Assembly: GCA_964250215.1 (NCBI GenBank)
Contig: CAXUEX010000084.1
Location: 1 to 11,857, forward strand
From: DAIDJM01 sp964250215
GTDB taxonomy: Bacteria; Pseudomonadota; Alphaproteobacteria; Acetobacterales; Acetobacteraceae
Reading direction: 5' to 3'
Length of the DNA stretch: 11,857 nt
The stretch's first letter is position 1. The number at the start of each line of letters is the position of its first letter. The position numbers and the translations under genes are program-made. The notes below the pieces were generated by a model that saw only the letters and a list, made by a program, of their open reading frames with translations, was not told where the DNA came from and did not search any database. Positions 6,644 to 11,857 of this stretch are shown here, in pieces.

Positions 6644-7813
6644 TCAGTTCACGCCATCCGCCAGGATGGAGCGGGCCACGATTACGCGCATGATCTCGTT
6701 AGTGCCCTCCAGAATCTGGTGCACGCGCAGGTCGCGGACGATTTTTTCCACGCCGTAATCCGCAAGATAGCCGTAGCCGCCAAAGAGTTGCAGTGCATCG
6801 TTGGCAACCGAAAATCCAGTATCGGTGGCAAACCGTTTCGCCATGGCGCACAGCCGTGTCGCCCGCGGTTCGCCGGCATCCAGCGCTGCCGCGGCATGCC
6901 ACAAAAAAATGCGTGCGGCTTCCAGCCCGGTTGCCATATCGGCCAGGCGAAATTGCGTCGCTTGAAAACTGTCTAGGCGCTGGCCGAAGGCGCTGCGGTC
7001 GGCGGTATAGGCCAGCGCCCTTTCCAGCGCCGATTGCGCGCCCCCCAGCGAGCACGCGCCGATGTTCAGCCGGCCGCCATCCAGCCCGGCCATGGCTATC
7101 CGGAAGCCCTCGCCTTCCTGGCCAATACGGTTCTCGATCGGAACAACCACGTCCTCCAGCACCACCTGCCGCGTCGGCTGCGCGTTCCAGCCCATCTTGC
7201 GCTCGTTCGCGCCAAAGCTCAGGCCCCTCGCATCGGCCGGAACCAGCAGGCAGGAGATGCCGCGCGGCCCATCGCCGCCGGTGCGGGCCATCACCGCATA
7301 CATGTCGGCCGCACCGGCTCCCGAAATGAACTGCTTCACGCCGTTCAGCCGATAGCTCTGCCCATCACGCACCGCGCGGGTGCGCAACGCCGCCGCATCC
7401 GATCCGCTGGCCGGCTCGGTGAGGCAATAGGCACCGAGCGTGCGCATGGCGCAGAAATCCGGCAGCAGCGATTGCCGCTGTTCGGGGCTGCCAAAGCGGT
7501 CGATCATGCCGCCCACCATGTTGTGGATCGAGACATAAGCCGAGATCGCGGCGCAGCCGGTAGCCAGCGCCTCGAAGATCAGCGCCGCATCCAGCCGGCG
7601 CAGCCCCGAGCCGCCCACATCCTCGCGCACCGCGATACCGCCGAAGCCGAGCGATGCGGTCTCGCGGATCACATCCACGGGAAAATGCTTGGCCGCGTCC
7701 CATTCCAGCGCGAACGGCGCAATCCGGTCGTCGGCGAAACGCCGGGCCATTTCACGCATCGCGTGCTGGTCCGGCGTGAGCGCGAAGGGGGTGAGGGGCG
7801 AGGCGGCATCCAT
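6644..7813 (-). CDS. acyl-CoA dehydrogenase, isobutyryl-CoA dehydrogenase-like (ACAD8 type)
   Basis: FAD enzyme that oxidises an acyl-CoA to the 2-enoyl-CoA; the closest match I recognise is isobutyryl-CoA dehydrogenase of valine breakdown. The product has 389 residues. YCLTEPASGSDAA (129-141) is the flavin/substrate motif. FISGAGAADMY, KMGWNAQPTR (206-215), GRLNIGACSLG and GGYGYL (345-350) follow, and RVHQILEGTNEIMR (363-376) carries the catalytic base E369. The WNxQPTR and HQILEG(T/S)NE(I/V)MR segments are close to human ACAD8. ATG 7813 follows GGAG at good distance. The frame stays open far upstream, but that part lies antisense to phaZ and has no family similarity. It is first in the operon with prpC, which would consume propionyl-CoA made from valine. 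Electron transfer to ETF is expected; no ETF gene is visible. Confidence 0.93.
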   Translation of the reverse strand: MDAASPLTPFALTPDQHAMREMARRFADDRIAPFALEWDAAKHFPVDVIRETASLGFGGIAVREDVGGSGLRRLDAALIFEALATGCAAISAYVSIHNMVGGMIDRFGSPEQRQSLLPDFCAMRTLGAYCLTEPASGSDAAALRTRAVRDGQSYRLNGVKQFISGAGAADMYAVMARTGGDGPRGISCLLVPADARGLSFGANERKMGWNAQPTRQVVLEDVVVPIENRIGQEGEGFRIAMAGLDGGRLNIGACSLGGAQSALERALAYTADRSAFGQRLDSFQATQFRLADMATGLEAARIFLWHAAAALDAGEPRATRLCAMAKRFATDTGFSVANDALQLFGGYGYLADYGVEKIVRDLRVHQILEGTNEIMRVIVARSILADGVN

Positions 7814-7890
7814 CGGGCGGGTCTCCGAAGCCGGCTTCCCGCTTGCCGGCGCGGGCAGGTAGGACCATCTGCCCTTCCATGCCAAGGGTT

Positions 7891-7917
7891 CGTCGCTCCC
7901 CGTAACGGCGAGCGACG
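7891..7917. promoter_or_regulatory. 27-base nested dyad between divergent genes, operator candidate
   Basis: CGTCGCTC (7891-7898) and GAGCGACG (7910-7917) are perfect 8-base arms. Inside them CCGT-A-ACGG adds a second perfect 4-base pair around a single central base. Only one position pair (C/C) mismatches in the whole palindrome. It lies about 80 bases from each of the two divergent starts, a natural place for a regulator controlling both. No T run follows in either direction, so a terminator is unlikely. Confidence 0.5.
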
Positions 7918-7947
7918 GGCAGCTATGTTTAAAACGAGGGCCTGTGC

Positions 7948-7962
7948 CGCGATCAAATCGCG
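7948..7962. promoter_or_regulatory. short perfect inverted repeat upstream of phaZ
   Basis: CGCGAT-CAA-ATCGCG, six-base arms around three bases, ending 36 bases before the phaZ start. It could be an operator half or part of the phaZ leader. A second perfect palindrome, GAAGCCGGCTTC at 7827-7838, sits at the other end of the region next to the dehydrogenase ribosome site. Short GC palindromes are frequent by chance at this base composition. Confidence 0.3.
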
Positions 7963-7998
7963 ATGATGGCCAAGGGCGTTCTGCCCACAGGAGTGTCG

Positions 7999-9219
7999 AT
8001 GCTCTACGATTATTACGAGTGGCAACGCGCCAGCCTGGCGCCGATGCGCCTGTTCGCGAGCGGCGCGCTGCGGCTGCTGGACATGCCGGGCAACCCGTTC
8101 CGTCCCACGCCGCTCGGGCGCGTGACGGCCGCGGCGCTCGATCACTTCGAGCACAATACGCAATATTTCGGCAAGCCCGCATTCGGCCACAGCGAGACGC
8201 TGATCGAAAATCAGCGCGTGGCGGTGATGGAGGCTGTAGTGCAGCATCGCACTTGGTGCGACCTGCTGCATTTCGGCCGCGCCGCGCACCGGACGGACGA
8301 CCCGCGCCTGCTGATCGTAGCACCGCTATCAGGTCATTTCGCCACGCTGCTGCGCGGCACAGTGGAAGCGTTTCTGCCCGACCATGATGTGTATATCACC
8401 GATTGGGCCAATGCGCGAGACGTGCCGGTATTCGCCGCCGACTTCGATCTGGACGACTATATCGATCATTTGATCGACCACCTGCGGCTGCTTGGTCCAC
8501 GTACGCACATATTGGCGGTGTGCCAGCCCGCCGTGCCCGTGCTGGCGGCGACCGCGCTGATGAATGCCGCGAACGATCCGGCTGCACCCGCTTCCATCAC
8601 GCTGATCGGCGGCCCCATCGACACGCGCGAGGCGCCTACCGCAGTGAACGCATTTGCCAAGCGCCACAGCCTGGACTGGTTTCGCAACAACGTGATCCAC
8701 ACGGTGCCGTTCGGCAACGCAGGTTTCATGCGCCGCGTGTATCCGGGTTTTCTGCAGCTCGCCGGCTTTATGGCCATGAATCTCGACCGGCACATGGAAG
8801 CCCATTGGCAGATGTTCCAGCACTTGGTGGACGGCGATGGCGAATCGCTTGCCGCCAAACGAGCCTTCTACAAGGAATACAAGGCTGTGATGGATATGTC
8901 AGCTGATTACTATTTGCAGACCATCTCCGCCGTGTTTCAGGACCATCTGCTGCCGCGCGGCCTGCTGGTGTCGCGTGACCGCAAAGTGGATTGCGCCGCC
9001 ATCACCCGCACCGCGCTGATGACGATCGAAGGCGAGCGCGACGATATCTCCGGCCTCGGCCAGACACGCGCTGCGCATAGATTGTGCAATAACCTGCCTG
9101 AGCGGATGAAGCTGCATCACGAGCAGGAAGGTGTGGGCCACTATGGACTGTTCAATGGCAGCCGATTCCGACGTGATGTGGCGCCGCGCATCAAAGATTT
9201 TGTTCGAAAAAATCAGTAA
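7999..9219 (+). CDS. phaZ: intracellular poly(3-hydroxybutyrate) depolymerase
   Basis: Alpha/beta hydrolase that degrades PHB granules inside the cell, releasing hydroxybutyrate units or oligomers. The 406-residue product begins MLYDYYEWQRASLAPMR, the usual start of this family, and has no signal peptide, which fits an intracellular enzyme. The nucleophile is a cysteine, C175 in AVCQPAVP, as in the Ralstonia-type PhaZ1 enzymes. The rest of the triad is probably an aspartate in GERDDI (D348 or D349) and H381 in GVGHYGLF. ATG 7999 has AGGAG five bases upstream (7989-7993), which decides against the in-frame ATG at 7963. It is the only clear plus-strand gene in the window and is divergent from the dehydrogenase/prpC operon. 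No phasin or PHA synthase gene is visible. Confidence 0.95.
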   Translation: MLYDYYEWQRASLAPMRLFASGALRLLDMPGNPFRPTPLGRVTAAALDHFEHNTQYFGKPAFGHSETLIENQRVAVMEAVVQHRTWCDLLHFGRAAHRTDDPRLLIVAPLSGHFATLLRGTVEAFLPDHDVYITDWANARDVPVFAADFDLDDYIDHLIDHLRLLGPRTHILAVCQPAVPVLAATALMNAANDPAAPASITLIGGPIDTREAPTAVNAFAKRHSLDWFRNNVIHTVPFGNAGFMRRVYPGFLQLAGFMAMNLDRHMEAHWQMFQHLVDGDGESLAAKRAFYKEYKAVMDMSADYYLQTISAVFQDHLLPRGLLVSRDRKVDCAAITRTALMTIEGERDDISGLGQTRAAHRLCNNLPERMKLHHEQEGVGHYGLFNGSRFRRDVAPRIKDFVRKNQ

Positions 9220-9265
9220 GACGGTTTTTTTTGGAAGAAAGAAGCCAAGAACTTTGGCCAATTCA

Positions 9266-9294
9266 GGCGGCGAGACTGGGACAGTCCCGCCGCC
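9266..9294 (-). terminator. strong hairpin after the HU gene, between convergent genes
   Basis: A 12-base stem (arms 9266-9277 and 9283-9294, one G-T wobble on the minus-strand RNA) with a 5-base loop lies a few bases after the HU stop and 46 bases after the phaZ stop. It could end both convergent transcripts. The minus-strand tail is TGAATTGG, so the U tract is poor. A run of eight T at 9226-9233 just after phaZ is not preceded by a matching GC stem. Confidence 0.6.
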
Positions 9295-9301
9295 GGTGGC
9301 G

Positions 9302-9571
9302 TCAGACGGCTTTCTTCAGGTTCGGGCTGGCTTTGAAACGCACGGTCTTTCCGGCTTTCACCTTCACGGGTTCGCCGGTGCGCGGATTCATCGCCTTGCG
9401 CGCCTTGGTTTTCTTCACGGTGAAGGTGCCGAACGATGGCAGCGTGAACCCGCCGTCGCGCTTCAATTGATCCACGATCGCTTCGATCAGCGCGCCAGCC
9501 GCCACATTTGCGGCAACGCCGGTGCATTCCGTGGTTTCCTGAATGACACCCGCGATAAAGGCCTTGCTCAT
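9302..9571 (-). CDS. HU family DNA-binding protein
   Basis: An 89-residue histone-like protein expected to bind and bend DNA as a dimer in the nucleoid. The N-terminal half is helical (about 3-38). LPSFGTFTVKK (44-54) is the turn before the DNA-binding arm, and MNPRTGEPVKVKAGKTVRFK (61-80) is the arm with the conserved NPxTGE and the intercalating proline P63. It ends in the usual LKKAV. The position before NP is methionine rather than the common arginine. C16 in the first helical part is unusual for HU. ATG 9571 is chosen because the family start MSKAFI lies there and GGGA stands seven bases upstream. Longer in-frame starts add Arg-rich sequence unlike HU. It is preceded by an untranslated region of about 190 bases with a hairpin. 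Confidence 0.93.
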   Translation of the reverse strand: MSKAFIAGVIQETTECTGVAANVAAGALIEAIVDQLKRDGGFTLPSFGTFTVKKTKARKAMNPRTGEPVKVKAGKTVRFKASPNLKKAV

Positions 9572-9688
9572 TCGTTCGTCCCATTCCTGTTTCCGCCCAG
9601 CGCCACAGCGGCGCTTGGCCCTCGATCGGCCTGGCCCCGACCATTCGCCCACCCGTTTGCCAAAGCGGCAGCGGCACCTGCGCGACTC

Positions 9689-9727
9689 TGAAAGCCCTAC
9701 CTTTCGCGGGTGAAATAGCGGCTTTCA
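9689..9727. other. long imperfect hairpin between glycosyltransferase and HU genes
   Basis: TGAAAGCC (9689-9696) and GGCTTTCA (9720-9727) are perfect 8-base arms. Inside them CTA/TAG and TTTC/GAAA also pair, with a CC bulge (9700-9701), a single C bulge (9719) and the loop GCGGGT. In total 15 base pairs form. It lies about 36 bases after the glycosyltransferase stop and 118 bases before the HU start. No T run follows on either strand, so it is either a non-canonical 3' end or a leader element/operator of HU. Confidence 0.5.
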
Positions 9728-9762
9728 AGGCAGCCGGCAACCGATCGCCGCTTCGATATTTT

Positions 9763-11739
9763 TCAATGCTCCGCAGAAGAGTTCCCGGGTGTTGCGGAAA
9801 AGCCCGACCCTCTGGGCGGAAAAGCCGGCTGCCATTCCCGGCCTGGCTGCAACGAGGCCTGCGGATTGTAATACGGATCTTCGGCCAGGACGGTGCCCCA
9901 GCGTTGACGCAGCCGGCGCACCTCCACCGCTTCCAGCGCCGCGCGCTCGCCGCGGTAATGCCGGCCCAGCGAAAGCGATTCGAAATGCAGCAACTCGGCG
10001 CCGGCGCATTGCACAATCCGCCATCCTTCGCGGCGCAGCCGAAGGCAGAAATCCACATCGTTCAGCGCAATGGCAAATCCGGGATCAAGGCCGCCCAGCG
10101 ACTGAAACGCCTGCGCCCGCACCGCCATGCACGCCGCCGTCACAGCCGAAACCTCGCGATCCAGAACGGAAAGCCCGAACGCGCCCGGATCGTCCCGAAG
10201 TTGCAATCGGTCGGCATGTTCGCAAAGATGCGCAAGCCCCAGAATTACGCCGCCATGCTGCACCATGCCGTTGCCATACAGCAGCCGCGCCCCCACCGCG
10301 CCTACGTCCGGCTCCTGAAAATGCGCGAGCATGGCTGGCAGCCAGCCTTCGGCCAGCGGGAAAACATCGTCGTTCAGCAGTAGCAGAATATCGCCGGTGG
10401 CCGCGGCCGCGGCGCGATTGTTCACCTCAGCATAATTAAACGCCGCCTCGTTCAGCGCCACGATGCGCAGCCGCGGCAGCGATTTCAGTCGCGCCAGTGT
10501 AGCCGCCTGCGTGCGATCCGCTGCATCTATGGACGAAACCGCCACCAGAAGCTCGAAATCCAGATCACGTGTGGTATCGAGCACACGGCGCAGGCAGCGC
10601 AGCACGTGGGACGCGCGGCAGGCGGAAGCCACCACGGCAGTCACGCGCGGCAGAACCCGGCCGGGAAGCAGCCGCACCCGCAGATATCGCCGCGTGGCGG
10701 TGATTTCCGCTGCCAGCCCGCGTCTCGCCAGCGCAACCTGCGTTACATCCCGCATCTCCGAAGGCATATCCGCATCTGCCGGCAAGTGCGTCAGAATCGC
10801 CGGGATTCGCGAAACGCGGGTGCCCGGCCGCAGCGCCAAGTCCAGCTTCACCGCCTCGGCATCCGCCGGCCGCACCGTCTCGGGGCCAGGCCAGCGAACG
10901 AGGCAGGCCCCGGTCGTCAGCAGCCCGCTGCGCATCAGGGCCGGCCCCGGACCCGGCTTGAATATCGGATCGCGCCGCTCGCCATCGGCGCCGAACCGAT
11001 CGGTGTCGGCATACACGAAATCGGTATCGGGCCCGGCGGAAGCGGCGAATGCCGCAAGCGCGCCGCGCGCCAGGCACTCGCCTTCTCGCAGCAGCAGCAC
11101 CCAATCGCCCGCCGCCACGGGCCAAGCATCTCCATGGGCCACGCAATGCACAGTGGCCGACTCGGGCTGCGGCCGGAGCGCGTCCAGGCTGCACGCGCGG
11201 GCCGCCGGATCGCCACCGAGCAGCAGCACCGCCGGAGACTGGCCGGGTTGGGCATTCGCCAAATCGCCTTCGTACCAGCGCAGCCATTCTCGATAAGGCG
11301 GCGCTTCCCCCCGGCGCATCGGAGCTTGGCCCAGCACGGCCCGGAGCCGGCCGATGCGCCCGCGACGGTCGCCGGCCAGCGCCGCCGGCAGCGCGCCAAG
11401 CCCCTGGCACAGCAGCAGCGTAGCGGCGTGCAGCCGGCCCAACACGCGGATTTGCGCCCGGAGCCCCGGGGGCGCGGTGCCCAGCACGTGCAGTTCCAGC
11501 GCGCCCGCCTCGCGCGGCACATGCAGCAGCGTTTCGCGCCACACGCGGCGCCCTCGGCCGCGGAGCTTGCCTAGAAAAGCCTCCCGCACCACCTGGCCGC
11601 GCGCCGTATCCGCCAGCTCCAGCTTCGCCCACCAGCCGGCGCCGCTCACGGCATGCAGCCGCAGCCGCACCCAGTTGCCGGCGGCAGGTGGCGGCAGAGG
11701 CGGTCGAAGCAGGATGCCGGGAGCGGCCCGGGGAGACAT
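9763..11739 (-). CDS. family 2 glycosyltransferase with two GT-A-like domains, the first apparently degenerate
   Basis: A 658-residue protein related to the large rhamnosyl- or glycosyl-transferases that build cell-surface polysaccharide. Residues 1-130 form an unassigned, probably beta-rich region. About 148-340 resemble a first GT2 domain: REWLRWYE, then FVYADTDRFGADGERRDPIFKP (241-262). The place of the usual DHDD-type motif reads LREGE (217-221). The second domain (about 365-620) keeps LNDDV (455-459) as sugar-nucleotide/metal motif, then GARLLYGNGMVQHGGV, and NDVDFCLRLRREGWRI (560-575) with LLHFESLS. Its first strand lacks the common PTxxR pattern. No signal peptide or membrane helix is evident, so it is probably cytosolic or peripheral. 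ATG 11739 follows GGAG by about nine bases. Donor and acceptor are unknown; no other polysaccharide gene is visible. Confidence 0.88.
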   Translation of the reverse strand: MSPRAAPGILLRPPLPPPAAGNWVRLRLHAVSGAGWWAKLELADTARGQVVREAFLGKLRGRGRRVWRETLLHVPREAGALELHVLGTAPPGLRAQIRVLGRLHAATLLLCQGLGALPAALAGDRRGRIGRLRAVLGQAPMRRGEAPPYREWLRWYEGDLANAQPGQSPAVLLLGGDPAARACSLDALRPQPESATVHCVAHGDAWPVAAGDWVLLLREGECLARGALAAFAASAGPDTDFVYADTDRFGADGERRDPIFKPGPGPALMRSGLLTTGACLVRWPGPETVRPADAEAVKLDLALRPGTRVSRIPAILTHLPADADMPSEMRDVTQVALARRGLAAEITATRRYLRVRLLPGRVLPRVTAVVASACRASHVLRCLRRVLDTTRDLDFELLVAVSSIDAADRTQAATLARLKSLPRLRIVALNEAAFNYAEVNNRAAAAATGDILLLLNDDVFPLAEGWLPAMLAHFQEPDVGAVGARLLYGNGMVQHGGVILGLAHLCEHADRLQLRDDPGAFGLSVLDREVSAVTAACMAVRAQAFQSLGGLDPGFAIALNDVDFCLRLRREGWRIVQCAGAELLHFESLSLGRHYRGERAALEAVEVRRLRQRWGTVLAEDPYYNPQASLQPGREWQPAFPPRGSGFSATPGNSSAEH

Positions 11740-11781
11740 TCAGGGCGCTCCGGAGTGCCGCCCCTTGATCGCGCCCCGCAT

Positions 11782-11812
11782 TGCCGCTGACAAGGCTACC
11801 ATGCCGCTGACA
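11782..11812. repeat. 11-base direct repeat, 20-base period, upstream of both edge genes
   Basis: TGCCGCTGACA occurs exactly at 11782-11792 and again at 11802-11812. The period of 20 bases is about two DNA turns, so both copies face the same side. The second copy overlaps the start of the possible plus-strand gene and the pair lies about 45-75 bases upstream of the glycosyltransferase start. It may be a regulator site or simple duplication. Confidence 0.4.
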
Positions 11813-11857
11813 GAACCACGCCGCGGCCCATCTGAGCCGCAGCCCCTGAATGGAATC
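11801..11857 (+). CDS. possible 5' end of a CaiB/BaiF-type CoA-transferase gene, cut by window
   Basis: An open frame begins at ATG 11801, with AAGG five bases upstream, and runs 19 codons off the right edge. The visible residues end in PLNGI. That pattern, a short Pro-rich lead followed by PLxGI, is common at the N-terminus of class III CoA-transferases, where the next residues would be RVL(E/D). This is too short to prove identity or even that it is a gene. It would be divergent from the glycosyltransferase. Confidence 0.3.
   Translation, partial: MPLTEPRRGPSEPQPLNGI

Noticed and set aside
7814..8323. N-terminal extension of the acyl-CoA dehydrogenase frame to 559 residues
   Set aside because: The added 170 residues are antisense to phaZ and Arg/Ala-rich. 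The ATG at 7813 has a good ribosome site and gives the normal family length.
9226..9233. Run of eight T after the phaZ stop as intrinsic terminator
   Set aside because: No GC-rich stem lies directly before it. The only nearby dyad is an A/T stem at the end of the coding sequence, about a dozen bases away.
9213..10058. 281-codon minus-strand frame across the HU gene and the 3' end of the glycosyltransferase gene
   Set aside because: It reads both real genes in the wrong frame, and the HU motif appears in a different frame with its own ribosome site.

Overview
The window is GC-rich bacterial chromosome with closely packed genes, and almost everything recognisable is core metabolism. The protein set points to an alphaproteobacterium: an ArgG, a methylcitrate synthase of PrpC type, an ACAD8-like acyl-CoA dehydrogenase and a PhaZ-type intracellular PHB depolymerase. 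Acetobacteraceae or a relative is my guess, but no taxonomic marker gene is present.

Layout, left to right. (1) A minus-strand block at 1-3582 reads, in transcription order: membrane diguanylate cyclase, MaoC-like hot-dog hydratase, argininosuccinate synthase (argG), then a CDP-alcohol phosphatidyltransferase that runs off the left edge. The hydratase and argG share an ATGA overlap. (2) A non-coding stretch of about 340 bases precedes a complete tRNA-Ser(GGA) on the minus strand. (3) A second minus-strand block at 4073-7813 has four tightly packed genes: isobutyryl-CoA dehydrogenase-like enzyme, 2-methylcitrate synthase (prpC), glyoxalase-II-like metallo-beta-lactamase hydrolase, and a membrane-anchored Mrr-type PD-(D/E)XK nuclease. 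Gaps are 13 bases, 3 bases and a 4-base overlap. (4) Divergent from that block, on the plus strand, lies an intracellular PHB depolymerase (phaZ). The 185-base divergent intergenic region holds several dyads. (5) Convergent to phaZ are a minus-strand HU-family DNA-binding protein with a strong hairpin after its stop, and upstream of it a 658-residue two-domain family-2 glycosyltransferase. (6) At the right edge a plus-strand reading frame begins that may be a CoA-transferase.

How they could work together: the dehydrogenase (valine degradation) leads towards propionyl-CoA, PrpC condenses propionyl-CoA with oxaloacetate, and the divergent depolymerase releases stored hydroxybutyrate. The centre of the window therefore reads as short-chain acyl-CoA and storage-carbon metabolism. 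The nuclease at the end of that operon is the least expected member.

I found no CRISPR array, insertion sequence, prophage gene or clear defence island. The features most worth following up are the nuclease translationally coupled to a thioester hydrolase, the nested dyads in the phaZ divergent promoter region, a glycosyltransferase whose first domain appears to have lost its acidic motif, and a phosphatidyltransferase that looks more like mitochondrial-type cardiolipin synthase than PgsA.
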